Assembly: GCF_019279795.1 (NCBI RefSeq)
Contig: NC_056744.1
Location: forward strand, 1,502,564,167 to 1,502,628,166
From: Protopterus annectens
Lineage: Eukaryota > Chordata > Ceratodontiformes > Protopteridae
Reading direction: 5' to 3'
DNA length: 64,000 nucleotides
Positions 33,060 through 44,044 of the stretch are shown here, in pieces; within the stretch, counting starts at the first letter, position 1; every line of letters begins with the position of its first letter. The notes beneath the pieces were generated by a model, which saw only the letters and a program-made list of their open reading frames with translations, made no database searches and had not been told where the DNA came from. The position numbers were made by a program, and so were the translations under genes.

Positions 33060-34940
33060 ACAGAAGAGCGAGGTAGGTGAGAGTAAGGGTGTTAGAAAAG
33101 GAGTGGCACCATAAATGAGAGAGAGAATATAGTAATCAGAACTGGGTTTAGCAACAGGGACAGTCATCAGTGAACAACTCGTATCAAGAATTTCGGGATT
33201 CATCTCAGGAACACGGATATTCACTAGAACATCCTCTGGAACTGGAATGCTGGACAACTCAGTCTGAGATAAAGAGTCTTTCTCACCGGCTAGGTGCTGT
33301 GGTACAGGTGTGGACATCGACATCAAATGTTTTTGATTCCACATAAACTCTACTCCTTGTGATTCCACAATGTACGATCTCAGCTCTGGGCAAACCCTTT
33401 TCAAGACTCCAGTCCAATCATAACCTTTGCACATTTGCATTGTGATTATCTCTCCTTCATAAAATGGATTGAGCAGTTTGCTGGACTTATCATAATAAGA
33501 CTTCTGGGCTAGACATTTCTTTAACAGATGGGCTTTCACTGATCTGTTATTCTTAGCACTTGGAACCAATAAACTACTGCTGACTGGCAATGTGGTTCTG
33601 GTTTGTCTTGACACATGTGTCTGGGCAGGTGAACCAAGATGTGTATCAAGTGGAACAGTTCTGATATTCAAGAGATTTACTTCTCAGCAATTCTTGCTCA
33701 ACTTCAGAAGAGGGTTTCATCTTTAGGAGAAGAGGTTTGCTTCAAGGTAGTCTTATGGTCCACTGATTAGTGCTCAAATGTGTTCTTCTTGAGAATTAAT
33801 AAAGAATCTAAACGTTCATCTTTCATGTGCTTTTTTGAGACTGCCTATACTCCACTGTAGGAAATAAATGAGGGTTGTAGAAGCATTTTTTTAAGATTTT
33901 TTTTTTCACAGATAAGAAACTCCTTTTAAAGATAAAACCTTTTCCACAGGAAATGAGGCTTCAGCAATGGGCTTTATATCCCTTAGAAAGGTTCTGCCCA
34001 TGAGGACCACTACCACCAATGAGCAGACTTCACAACTCTTCCTAAACTTCTAGGAAAAACTTGTTTAATTATAATAACAATAATAAAAGCATATTTTAAA
34101 GCAAAGCTAAAAGGTAACAAGCCTTGCTCCCACAGGTACATAAGAGCAGAGGGACAGACTAACAAGAACCTTTCACACCAGACTGGGTTTATGAAACCCC
34201 AACCATAAGACCACCCTGAGAGGAACCTCTTGCTCCTAAAGACAAAATACTCTACTGAGGATAAATATGAATTTCTGAGTATTTTTTCCAGCTCACCACT
34301 GGAGGGGCATTTCTCATGATCTGAGTTACCGCTTATGTTCTGAGTCAGATTCAAGAGATTTAGGAAAACATCACTATTATCTCATTTCAACTTCTCTAGT
34401 AACTGTTTCACACTTTAAACTGCACACTCTGCCAAAGCATTTGATCATAGGTACTCACGACTACACGTAATATGGATAAAGTCCCACTCTTCAGCAAATC
34501 ATTTGAATTGCTGGCTAGTAAACTGTATATCATTGTCAGAAATAACTTTTTCTGGGCAACCATGGACTGCAAAATGATGCTTCATCTTAGTAATGACAGT
34601 GCTGGATGATAGACTTGGAAGTAGGTCAATCTCTAGCCAATTAGAATAGGAGTCTAATAACACCAAGTAATGTTGACCATTCCATTTGAAAATGTCAGTG
34701 GCTACTTTTGACCAAGGTAGTTCAGCAATTTGGTTTAGCTGAAGTGGTTCCTTTTGTTGATTTGACTTTGTACTGTTACATACAGAACAAGAAGAAAGTA
34801 CTCTCTCAATGTCTTATGAAATAGAAGGCCAAAATACTAGTCCTCTCACCCTCCTTTTACTAGAATCAGTTTCTGGGTGGCCACGATGAAAGATAGCAAT
34901 ATATTCTGGTTGCAAGGACTTTGGAACAATGACTTTTGGA
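33060..34940 (-). pseudogene. Mag-like integrase, interrupted by an insertion
   Basis: The integrase would join retrotransposon cDNA to the genome. Read leftward: CSVCNSTKSNQ near 34790 (zinc-finger cysteines), ELPWSKVATDIF and YLVLLDSYSNWLEI (first catalytic Asp and core), then KVISDNDIQFTSQQF (second Asp region). The frame is broken at 34348 by a 669-bp insert and resumes at 33679. After it come SPAQTHVSRQTRTTLP, QKSYYDKSSKLLNPFYEGE and RSYIVESQG, the C-terminal domain typical of Mag-type integrases. The frame 33671-33045 is open for 208 codons. Stops in the core show that it is dead even without the insertion. Confidence 0.8.
33666..34362. mobile_element. 669-bp insertion with 14-bp target duplication and inverted repeats
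   Basis: ATTCAAGAGATTTA occurs at 33666-33679 and again at 34349-34362, and integrase codons on the two sides are contiguous if one copy and the insert are ignored. The insert (33680-34348) has inverted repeats of about 82 bp: 33680-33761, starting CTTCTCAGCAATTC, and 34200-34281, ending GAATTTCTGAGTAT. The left arm begins right at the duplication; on the right, 67 bp lie between the arm and the duplication. No protein is encoded. The family is not recognised; a foldback or other non-autonomous DNA element is possible. Confidence 0.75.
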
Positions 34941-34969
34941 TCTTTCATGATGATACCATTGTCAGACAA

Positions 34970-36750
34970 AATCTCATGTCAGTAAGGAAAATAAGGTTGC
35001 ACTTCTTGAGATAAACTTGGTTGCTTTGATGGCCATCCTTGATTGATGAAGTGGTTGAGCTTCTGTAGAACAGCATCTGAGGCTGTGTGATTTCTAAGCT
35101 CATCAAGATGTGTGGAAGGTGTGGAAGAAAAATGTCTCACTTCCATGACTTCAAAATCAAGTTGCTCATTCTCATGCTGTTCAGTGGTATTTCTGCATGA
35201 TCTGAATAATGTATCTGCAAGATAAAGAAGTTTGCCTTTTGTGTAGACAAAGTTGAAACTATACTTCTGCAATCTCAGCGTCATACGTTGTAATCTGTCT
35301 GGAGCTGTATCCATAGGCTTTCTCAAAATAGTGACTAGGTTGGTGATCTATTTCAATCTGGATAGGCCTACCATAAATATAATCATGGAACTTCGAACAT
35401 GTAAACAATTTCCATGAGTTCTTTCTCTATCTGAGCATACTGCATTTCAGTTTGTGTTAGAGGTCTGGATGCATAGGCAGCAGATTGACCCCCTTGAAGA
35501 ATGACTGCATCAAGACCAAATTTTGAAGCATCACAGGGAAGAGCGACTGGTTTGTGAACATCATAGTATCAGAGAGTTGGAAGACTGGCAATTCTTTGTT
35601 CCAGGACATCAAATGCTCTCTGATGTTGTTCCAACTATGACCAGGATACATCTTTACATGTCAGCTCTCTAAGCAGTGCTGCTAGTTGGCTTACGTCTGG
35701 AATGAACTTGCATAAATAGTCAACCATGCCAAGAAAATGTTGAAGGGATTGAACAATGTCTGTAGCTGGCGTGTCAAGAATAGCTGTTTGCTTGGAAGGG
35801 TCTGGTCATAATTCTGAACTGGTAAACAAATGACCAACATAAGTAACTTCTCATAACCTGAACTTGCACTTCTGAGGATTCAGCCTAAGATTCACTTGGT
35901 GTGCTATTTCCAGAAATTTCTTGAGGTTTCTGTCATTCTCAGCTTCACCATTACCTCCTCCTTAAGGATCATTTACTATAATACCACAAAGATACCCAGA
36001 ATAAAAATTGCTCCATTACACTCTTAAAGACTTCACTAGCAGAATGTATCCCAAATGGCATTCTCAAATATCTGTACCTGCCAAAAGGAGTACTGAACGT
36101 AGTTAGCAATGAGGATTTCTTGTCAAGCAAAATTTGCCAAAATGAACTCTTTGCATCTGAGACAGAAAAAAACAGTGGCATTTGGCATCAGGGCTGCAAC
36201 TTCTTCAACTGTGCACATTGGATGATGAGGTATTTTCCATGCTTTGTTCAAATTTCATGGATCAATACATATTCTAATATCATCTGAGCTTTTCTTATGA
36301 GCTACCACCATGAAAGATACCCGTTCAGTAGGTTCTTCAACTGGACAAATTACACCTTGTTGCACCATTTTACCTAGCTCAGATTTGACTCTGTTCTGCA
36401 TAGCTACTGGAACTTTCCAGGCTGGCCTGACAACTGGACTGACTTCTGGATCTAACTTCATGGAGTACACAACTGGAAGCTTGCCTAGTTTGTCTTCGAG
36501 AAGATCAGCATAGGTAGAGAAAATATTCTGGGCAAAATTAGAGCAGTGGTCTTTCAAACTAACATGATGGAATTCCTTATTAAATGAATGCAGTCCCATT
36601 TTCAAATGTCTCTGAGCTCTAATAATGATTGGACATGCCTTTTGACCACATAAAGTAGCAAGCCGTACCTTCTCCCAGCAGAGCAACATACTGAGCTTTC
36701 AGTCTGAATCTCTTCACCACCAAAAGCAACAAGCTTCACACACTTTGCCA
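34970..36750 (-). pseudogene. Mag-like reverse transcriptase and RNase H, decayed
   Basis: Read leftward. 36689-36255 holds the fingers: YSMKLDPEVSPVVRPAWKVP, then VEEPTERVSFMVVAHKKSS and IRICIDP. 36181-35969 gives FFSVSDAKSSFWQILLD (motif A Asp) and PFGRYRYLRMPFGIHSASEV. The YxDD box near 35960 is lost in frameshifts. RNase H appears around 35640-35420 (FGLDAVILQGG, YASRPLTQTEMQYAQIEKE), and the frame 35326-34979 has MTLRLQKYSFNFVYTKGK followed by ADTLFRS, where ADxLSR is expected. RT and RNase H would copy the RNA genome to cDNA in cytoplasmic particles. Confidence 0.82.
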
Positions 36751-36774
36751 ATTGAGCTTCTCACCAGCACATAC

Positions 36775-37071
36775 TCAAGCAAATGTTTCTGCAGACATAA
36801 CATTGCACTTTGAACCTGTGTCAACTTTGAGCTCTATGGGTTTTCCATTTATCCGAACAGTACAAAAGGCTTCATTCAATGCCCATAAATCTACTGCATT
36901 GACTGTTTCATGAAGCACTGACACACCATCAACATAAAAAGTAGGATCACTGCTCTCTAATTGATCGACTTGTTTCTTGGAATGTTTCCTTTTAATAAAA
37001 TAGTGTCCCTTTCGATTTATAAAACCTTTTGAAATGATTCCACTTATTGCATCTGTGACATTGCTGACCAA
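36775..37071 (-). pseudogene. Mag-like aspartic protease region
   Basis: The frame gives FCTVRINGKPIELKVDTGSK followed by CNVMS. DTG is the active-site triad of retroelement aspartic proteases, and hydrophobic residues on both sides fit the fold. It follows the zinc-knuckle part of gag and precedes the reverse transcriptase, the usual Gag-PR-RT order. The enzyme would cut the Gag-Pol polyprotein. Frame breaks on both sides. Confidence 0.75.
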
Positions 37072-37079
37072 AAGCTAAA

Positions 37080-37930
37080 CATTTTTCCCTTATAGGCTCA
37101 TGATTTCCACCACAATTATGACAGTTGCCAATGAAACTGGGTGGGATCCCATTCTTTGAGTTTGTTCACTCACCCTTATGCTTCACTGAGACTACGCATG
37201 CTCTGGAATTTGCTAGAAAGCTACAGGGTTTCCCAGTGACTGTTGCAGGGTTTCCAGCTCCTGTCATGTGCTTGGGCCTGTTTCTTTTAACCACATGCTA
37301 CATACTATCAACATTGGCTTTAGAAGTTACTGGAAGCATGTAGCTGTCATTTGTAAGAATACTTGTGTCCTTTTCTGTAAGTTCATATATCTGACAAATC
37401 TCAATGGCCTTATTCAAAGTTAAATCACTGTCACATAGAAAAATCTTTCTCACAGCATCATCTTTAATACCACACACACGGGTCTGTCTTTTATCAACTC
37501 ATCCCTTAAATCAACAAATCTGCACATTTTAGCCTTGTTTCTCAAATCAGTTATATATACTGCAAAAGTTTCACCAGGCTTTTGATCCCTTGTATAAAAT
37601 ACGTGCCTTTCCATTGTAACATTCATTTGGGGGTTACACATTTCTCTAAAGTTATGTTTTAAGCACTCAGGATCCTCCCTTGACTCAGCCATTGCAACTA
37701 TATGATAGTTTTCCCCCTTTCCTACAAAGAGAGCAGGTGTATACACAAATAAATCCTCTCTTCCTATGGCTTCTGTCCCAGCTAAATTAAGCAGAATAAA
37801 TGCCTTTGAACAGTTATCTTCATCAGAAAATGCAGCCTGTATGAAAATATCATACTCTTGCTCACTCTCCAGTTCTCTGCAATGTTATTGTCAAACACAA
37901 GTGGGCCTGGTTTTCGAAATCTGTCTGCCA
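37080..37930 (-). pseudogene. Mag-like gag, frameshifted
   Basis: Gag forms the capsid-like particle. The start at 37930 (MADRFRKPGPLVFDNNIAEN) resembles Mag-type Gag N-termini. The capsid part is in 37746-37450: MNVTMERHVFYTRDQKPGET, then LRNKAKMCRFVDLRDELIKD. The nucleocapsid end near 37130-37080 reads CHNCGGNHEPIREKC, a variant zinc knuckle, followed by a second knuckle CHRCNKWNHF whose last Cys is Tyr. Frameshifts near 37750 and 37440-37140 break the ORF. Confidence 0.75.
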
Positions 37931-38164
37931 TGCCAACAAATTATGGCCAAACACACTGAAAAATATAGCCCTTGCAATTATATATGAACAAGCTGCTGTG
38001 TGTGCCTGTAATAACATTCAAATGCACAATAAATTCTTTGAAATACTATACTTTGCGAAATATGCTTTGAAATGGCTGTATTTGTGAAATAACTACACTG
38101 TAATACTGCATAAACATGCAAACACTTCATACACTTCAGATAACTCAAATAGCTTTGATTAATT

Positions 38165-38457
38165 ATATGCCATGGTGGTATGGCGGTAGCGTTGTTACCT
38201 CACAGCAAGAGGTTCTCCGATTTGATTCTCGGCTTGACTTGTGAGTGCCTTCTGTGTGGAGTCTGCATGTCCTCCCCGTGGTTGGGTAGCATTCGAAAGA
38301 CATGTGTGTGTAAATGGGCGTGCCTTCATTGAAGGTTGGGCATCGAGCTGGCACCTCGGCTTTTTGTAAAAATCTACTGCCAATCATTAGCGGACCGGAG
38401 TTCCACTGTCACGACCCCTTACCAGGAAAAAGCTGAAAGACAAACAACAATAATGCT
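38165..38457 (+). mobile_element. tRNA-derived SINE, long subtype, in the Mag leader
   Basis: The head GGCGGTAGCGTTGTTACCTC, a B-box-like TTTGATTCTCGG and the HE1-like stretch CTGCATGTCCTCCCCGTG are followed by a body shared with 44063-44296 (CTACTGCCAATCATTAGCGG). The tail GAAAAAGCTGAAAGACAAAC resembles RTE LINE 3' ends, so an RTE enzyme probably mobilised it (inference). It keeps a central segment of about 55 bp that the two other copies lack. No clear target duplication was found. Confidence 0.8.
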
Positions 38458-38790
38458 AAAAAGTAGTGTTTAGCAAAAACTGCGGTCTTTTCCCTTATTT
38501 TATTCATTTTATGCAATTCGGACTTTATTTCAAACATTTTCAATAGTTATTTTGAATATTTCTATTAATATGTCACAGTTTCAAATATTTCTCTTACCTA
38601 GAAATTCATTTAGTGCATTCTGAATACCTCGTTTCATATTTTGTGAGTAAGAAATAGTTTGAACAAGTTTTCATATCTGAAATTGGTTTCTGACCAGTTT
38701 TTCAAGTTATATGTGCAGTGGGGATGATTCATTCATGTATATTATTCCAATCTTAACTGAGTGCCTCTTGGTCTAATAACTGGAAAATCT

Positions 38791-38809
38791 GGATCCCATT
38801 CTGGCACCA
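38791..38809 (-). promoter_or_regulatory. Primer-binding site of the Mag-like element
   Basis: On the minus strand TGGTGCCAGAATGGGATCC follows the LTR end directly (AAGCAACA then TGG). It resembles the complement of tRNA-Leu 3' ends (TGGTGxCAG-x-GTGGGAT), so minus-strand DNA synthesis was probably primed by tRNA-Leu. Confidence 0.7.
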
Positions 38810-38814
38810 TGTTG

Positions 38815-38852
<38 letters not shown>

Positions 38853-39110
38853 ATAGATAATGAACCAGTGGGATAGTTTGTTTCTATGCTTTATTACATA
38901 GAAGCACATCAGGATGGATAGAAGCATTACAAAATATAAACAAACTGATTGACTGACTACACAGACATACATGCTTACATCTTAACAGCTTACTACAAAA
39001 TGGCAGTCAGGCTCGCACATGCTCAGTATTTATACACTTGTGCAAGTGCCTATAAAGTTTTTTAAAGGCATACATACATATTGATCTACAGATACCAAAC
39101 TACCTCTGCC
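38810..39110 (-). repeat. 5' LTR of the Mag-like element (right edge approximate)
   Basis: Read leftward from about 39110: a TATA-like GTATAAATACTGAGC near 39035, AGTAAGCTGTTAAG, a polyadenylation signal GTAATAAAGC near 38895, a (GA)n tract at 38817-38852 and the end AAGCAACA just before the primer site. Promoter, poly-A signal and terminal CA in this order fit an LTR. No second copy lies in the window, so the outer edge is a guess. Confidence 0.6.
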
Positions 39111-39254
39111 CAAGTGTGGGCTATCCAACCCAGAAATCTGTTCCCCAAAACAATGCCCCTCTCCACCTAGATTCTGCCTGTCCCCAAAAACACCTGCAAG
39201 GTCTCCTGTATCCTGCCTGGATTCTCCACTGCCTTCACTCCAGCTAAGATCCCC

Positions 39255-39600
39255 TCACCCCATGTCTGACATGCCTATTGAACCAGCCACTAACATATCA
39301 TTACCTGCAGGAACAGAATGAGCTGAGTCCCTGGTGGAAGCCCCCTTTGCAAACACTTCTCTTGACTGTGACTGACATATCTTCTTCCCTCTGGCCGCCT
39401 GCCTGGCCTTCACTGTTTTCCTTCCCTTCCAACTGGCTCTGCCATGTCCTTCTGGCACTGGATTCTCACTACTTGGCAGTCCATGAAACAGGTCCTCCGC
39501 CTGCGCCGCAATGTCCACCCATCTCTGAGCAACGTCCGAACCTCTGCCATTTCACCACCTACAAGAAGAAACAAAGAACAAGTGATCACCCTCCATAGCC
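39255..39600 (-). pseudogene. Gag-like ORF1 N-terminus of the DIRS-type element
   Basis: One frame starts MAEVRTLLRDGW; a shift near 39515 then leads to MDIAAQAEDLFHGLPSSENP, followed by a basic, low-complexity stretch (GRASWKGRKTVKARQAARGK). Location just downstream of the A1 repeat and the basic composition suggest the Gag-like ORF1 of DIRS elements. I do not recognise the sequence itself, so the assignment rests on position. Confidence 0.4.
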
Positions 39601-40249
39601 ATACATATTCATGCACCCCCCCCTTTTTTTATATGTTTTCCTCCAGTCTCTTCTCATCCCCATTCAGAGACCCTCTCCTGCTAGTCCACTGCTAACCACC
39701 AGCACCGGGAAGGGGAAAAAAGTTCCCTGCAGCCTTTCTCCCAAGCACTTTCTCCCCACATGCACGCTTCTGTTGTGCACCACCTCATGCTCATTCAAAG
39801 CAATAAATATGCACCCCCAATAACTCCCTCTTCAACCACAAATGTCATGAAAATCATCTTAACCACTGAACCCACTTGCAGTAATGCACCTACTTCTCAA
39901 CCTCTTAGAGCAACATGCTGCACACTGCCATAAATAATGGAGAGACAACAGGCCAATTAGAAGCCTTGTAAAGCTTGTGCATGGAACTAACAAGGGCACC
40001 TGCAGAACAGATGTATACTTCCAGTAGTCAGGCAAAATATAACTGAACTTCCAAGATAATGGCACTCACCGAATGAGTTCCTTGCTTTGTAGTAAAATAT
40101 ACACATTTGAAAACATACCATCTGTCAATCAAAAGGCTTACATAAAATGATGCACTCATTTACAAATGAAGTGAATAACTAATGTGTACAAGTTTAATAT
40201 TAGCATGTAGTTTCTGAAAGGCAGCAGAACCACCACCAACAGTCCTCTC

Positions 40250-40373
40250 GAGTTACCCTGAATAACATAGCAATGATCTAACTGGAAACCACAAAGTAAT
40301 AAGAGCAGACATCTATAAGGCAAATATCTGTACATTCTGTGAAAATCTGCACATTTGAGAGGTATGGTAGCAT
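40250..40373 (+). mobile_element. MITE-like element, partial copy
   Basis: Ends with ACATTCTGTGAAAATCTGCA then CATTTGAGAGGTATGG, the same terminus as the copies at 44787-45107 (reversed), 57938-58248 and 15776-16096. Its other end cannot be traced beyond about 40250. Confidence 0.5.
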
Positions 40374-40662
40374 ATTTGAAACAGAGACTGATCATCCCTA
40401 CACCACCATCTGTGTCAAGAACCAACCCACCAGCCAATAAATTACTAACTAATAGTGTCCCAACATTACTGCAACCAATGTCACACAACCAGATACGAAG
40501 TTAAGTGCATACCTATATGTATGTGCAATCCAAGGCATCCCCTGCATTCTGACATGACTCTGAACTTGGCACTATGAGTAACCCTGTAAAGACCAGAACT
40601 CCCTTAACCTGGAAGAGCCGTAATCCACTATGCCACCACCAAAGAATCACATTTTTTTATTT

Positions 40663-40666
<4 letters not shown>

Positions 40667-40724
<58 letters not shown>
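40667..40724. repeat. (TTA)n microsatellite
   Basis: About 58 bp of TTA trinucleotides after a short (TTTA) lead-in, directly visible. Confidence 0.95.
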
Positions 40725-40729
<5 letters not shown>

Positions 40730-40798
40730 GCTGCTGGACCCGAAGCCTACCTGTTCTCCAGCAATACCTACAGGTCATCCTGGACGTAATCTTGCCTT

Positions 40799-41028
40799 AA
40801 CAAAAATCACACTAAAATGTGCCCTCTAAACTAACTACACACACATAAAACTGCTCTAAGCTCCACCCTACCCCTAATGAACTTCCTCTCTCCTTCCCTC
40901 ACTAAACTAACCCCTTCCTTGCCCATTCTTAGCTTATACTAAGCTTGCAATCCCTTCTTAATCCTTTCCCCAACCTCAGCCTATCCCCACTCCCCCTTTA
41001 CTCACCTACCCTAAGCACTGAAGATGTC
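40799..41028 (-). repeat. DIRS-type A repeat (A1)
   Basis: Partner of A2 at 27606-27832 with only scattered differences. It stops exactly at GAAGATGTCC, next to RTE sequence, and so marks the element's 5' terminus. Confidence 0.75.
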
Positions 41029-41430
41029 CCTCAAAGTACTCTTTCCATCTGCTCAGTACACACTCATCACTTCTGAGTATGTTTCCCTCGTTATCCTTTA
41101 TCACCTTAACCTGCTGCACATCTTTCCCAGCTTGCCTTCTCCTTTGGCCAACAGTAGTCCAATTTTCACCAGCACCTTGTTGGTTAACAGTACTGGAAGT
41201 GGTCGTTGTTAACCTGGGTCTTGACCAATCTGGCATGGAAATCTGCATTGTTGTCCACATATTTGCTCTGGCAAAAATTTTACACTAGATGCCCTTCCTG
41301 ACATAACCTCCCCATTTATCTGGGCAGGGGACTGGCATGAAGACATACACTGGCTTGTGCATCCCGCAGTGGCTGGGTTACCTATGTGGTTACTTGATTC
41401 TCCTAAATCCACTATGAAAAATAGAACACT
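41029..41430 (-). pseudogene. RTE-clade LINE fragment
   Basis: On the minus strand the frame 41260-41006 has GAGENWTTVGQRRRQAGKD, then VKVIKDNEGNILRSDECVLS and RWKEYFEGHL. The VIKDxxGxIL...RWKEYFExL pattern is characteristic of the linker between endonuclease and reverse transcriptase in RTE/BovB elements. Here this linker is joined directly to upstream sequence at 41270-41430 (AGGAAGGGCATC, the typical RTE-related leader), so the endonuclease is deleted. The piece abuts the 5' terminus of the DIRS-type copy. Confidence 0.65.
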
Positions 41431-41617
41431 TATCCTAAGTAAAAGTTCCAATAAAAAGACTCGTGTTATGTCAGTGAACAAAATACTTCACAAACATTTC
41501 ACTTTCAGCTGTTTTTTGAAAACAGTGTGCTTACTGTCATTTGTTGAGATCAGTTAGTTAAACATGTTTTTAAGATGTCACTGAGCTCTACTGAAATTTA
41601 CCAATCCTGTATTGTAG

Positions 41618-41700
41618 ATGGATAAAGCCCTGGCTACAACCCAACAGACCCAGGATTGATTAGCAGCTCGAGTGACTCACAGAGTAGGAGGTAGGGATGG
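41618..41700 (+). mobile_element. Possible tRNA-derived SINE head
   Basis: TGGATAAAGCCCTGGC followed about 28 bases later by CAGGATTGATTAGCAGCTCG is reminiscent of A and B boxes of a tRNA-derived SINE, continuing into GAGTGACTCACAG. The boxes are diverged and the end is undefined. Confidence 0.35.
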
Positions 41701-43384
41701 AGATGTGTCCATGCATAGGAGGAACAGTGACTGCATGAAAATTCCTTGTGACATCCCTGGTGGAGGCTGGGGATCGTACAAGGGAACGTGAAATGTAAGG
41801 GGGGGTTCGTGGGAACCTCACTGTGTTTTAGAGGAAGTGAGCAAGATATCATATGTTCCCATTGTACTCCTGCCCCCTCAGGATGTAGCCATGTAATGGG
41901 GGGGAGAATGGGGAAACCTAAGTAGGCCTAAAAAGAACCACACCTCCCCAGCAGATGTCAGACAGCACTGCCCCAGGAAACTTTAATTTGCATGTTGGCC
42001 CCAATTGTGGTTTCATACAAATCGGGGGGGGGGGGGTAAAGTGACCTGTAGACATAAAGACAGATGTGGGGCACTGGGAATGACTGTCAGAGTGAAACAG
42101 GGAAGCAAAGCATGGCCAAAAAAACTTTTGAGGGCATTTGTAAACTTACAAAAGATATTGCCAAAAATCATTAATTTACTTACTAAAATATGTCCACAAA
42201 GCAGAGAAATGAATGCAATGAGTATAACAAAGCCATGCATTTAAGGAAAGATCATTCTCCTTCATCTGATGGGTTTATTTGGTACTGCACAGATCCTAAG
42301 GGCCATAATAAAGCATTTTAGACCACAGTTATTTTGACACTAGTTGAATCTTTATTGGGAAAAAGTAAGATTCCTGTGGTGCTTAATACATTAGTGACAG
42401 TGTCTGTTACTATCCTAAAAGTATTCAGAAAAGGTGTACTAGCCGGTATGAATGCACACAATGCATTTGAATTACACAATTATTACACTATTCAGAAGTA
42501 TTGGGGAAATGAGGAAGCTGTAGCAGTAAACACGTCTGTGCTCTATGTGCTTTCTACAACAAAGGATGAGACCTGGAAAAGCAGGAGCAATGGGACTCAG
42601 TGTTGCTTGATGTTAAAAAAGGGTAAGTCAATTATGTCTGTGGCAAAAAGAGACACCTAGACACTGCTCCTTACAACTGAAGCACATACCCTTGCAAGAT
42701 CAGTAGCATACATTGACTGGTAGACTGCATAAAGGAGCTAATCTCAAATCACACATAACATTTACAGTGATTTTACTGTGAACCATGGTATATATTTTAA
42801 AGCCATATCTTTAGAGTAGCTAGGAATAAGCAAAAATGAGTTACAAGTGTATTGCAGTAGGGTCAGGAAGACTTTTAAATGGTTATTTGGAACAAGGAAT
42901 GAAATGAATGCTATGGGAGAGCCACTATTATTGCTTTGTGTGTGTAGTAACAGACACTGCTGCTTTTTTAAATAATTACCGTATAGGCATGCACACAGTT
43001 GTGGTTCATTAATTAGTCTGTATGCCTTAGACAATCCAAACACTAATGCCCCCTTTATTTGTTGCTTCCTGCTTTTTTACAGAATGAATTAAGTAAGAAA
43101 AGTAGCTTATGATAAGTTACACATCTGAATCTTTCTTTTATGTTATTTTACTGTTTTGTTTGATAAAAGAACTGATGATGTTACTGTTTTGTGTTAGATT
43201 AAAAAATGATTAAATGCAATGCTTTCTGCAAAAATAAAACTGTTCTCTGCTGCAAATCTACATATATTGTCTTGCCTTCTTTTAAACCGTTGGCATACTT
43301 CTCAGTATTGCTTACAGCTTTTTGTGTTGACAATATTATGCCTAACATTAACTTATCCTAGAATTTAATAACACACTAAGTATA
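41701..43384. other. Interval without recognised genes
   Basis: Contains an open frame of 108 codons at 42334-42660 on plus that I cannot relate to any family, and a G12 run near 42024-42037. An 18-base word TATATATTTTAAAGCCAT at about 42788 recurs at 46187. Nothing else supportable. Confidence 0.35.
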
Positions 43385-43975
43385 CACTAAGTGTATAATT
43401 GAGTACAACACCCCTTTTGGTATATACCTTTCCAAGCATATGCAGCAATTAAAGAGACCACAAAGGTTCCTCACAAGGAAAATTCACGGTCTTCAGCATC
43501 TGTCCTATGTGGATCATCTGAAATCACTCTCACTTTATTCTGTTTCATACAGACTACTCACAGGCCATCTCTGCCTTGCATATAAGGCAATCTCTGACTC
43601 TGCTTTATTGGAAATGCTGCATATCTGCAAGTCAAATGATATACAAGTTACTTGCTCTAAAGACCTCAACCTGGCATGTGACATTAATAATACCTGCTGG
43701 AGGGATAGATTTGTCTCCAAGAGGTTACCACACCTTTGCAACATGCTCCCACTTCATGTCAAACAGCACACCTCATTGGCCCACTTCAAATGCAATCTGG
43801 ATGATTGAATGAGTAACCATAAATTCACCCCAGGGATTCCACCTGTGTCCCTCCTGGAGAGAGGCAATAGGTGCTGATCGTGGAAATAAGGGTAGAACTA
43901 GGCTGGGCTTGTAAGGGCCCTTGGGCCAGTAGCCTAGTAACTTTCCTATGATCCCATGACCCTATGTGTACACTG
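43385..43975 (+). pseudogene. Family B LINE 3' end
   Basis: C-terminal reverse-transcriptase sequence: LKRPQRFLTRKIHGLQHLSY, then GHLCLAYKAISDSALLEML and RDRFVSKRLPHLCNMLP, matching 13990-14290 of the better copy. A stop replaces the last codons of the thumb. The 3' UTR ends in diverged octamers CCTATGATCCCATGACCCTA at 43946-43965. The element is 5' truncated near 43385. Confidence 0.8.
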
Positions 43976-44044
43976 TTCTGAGTGAACAAACAACACAGAC
44001 ATAACTCACACCTTCTTCCTCCTAATTTTAGTTTTCCTACTGAT

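Larger units (their letters stand above)
33050..39110 (-). mobile_element. Ty3/Gypsy retrotransposon, Mag-like, with 5' LTR; 3' LTR missing
   Basis: Minus-strand order: 5' LTR (38810-39110), primer-binding site (38791-38809), leader (interrupted by a SINE), gag (37930 to about 37080), protease, reverse transcriptase, RNase H and integrase ending near 33060. The gag start and the integrase C-terminal motif resemble the Mag clade. A second copy of the LTR could not be found to the left, where LINE A sequence begins instead. Insertions at 33680-34348 and 38165-38457 and many frameshifts make it inactive. Confidence 0.8.
39115..41028 (-). mobile_element. DIRS-type element, 5' end of a second copy
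   Basis: The right end, 40799-41028, is the A repeat (A1), nearly identical to A2 at 27606-27832 and ending at the same GAAGATGTCC. Leftward follow a leader, a MITE fragment (40250-40373), a decayed stretch and a gag-like ORF (39600-39255), then the Mag-like LTR. This fits the 5' end of the same family as 27213-30610, cut off by the Mag-like insertion or a deletion. Confidence 0.6.

Noticed and set aside
38165..38457. Functional tRNA gene
   Set aside because: A- and B-box-like parts are present but there is no complete cloverleaf; the same unit with body and RTE-like tail recurs twice with target duplications, so it is a SINE.
33050..39110. Mag-like element as an endogenous retrovirus
   Set aside because: No envelope-like ORF; gag start, integrase C-terminus and gene order fit Ty3/Gypsy of the Mag type.
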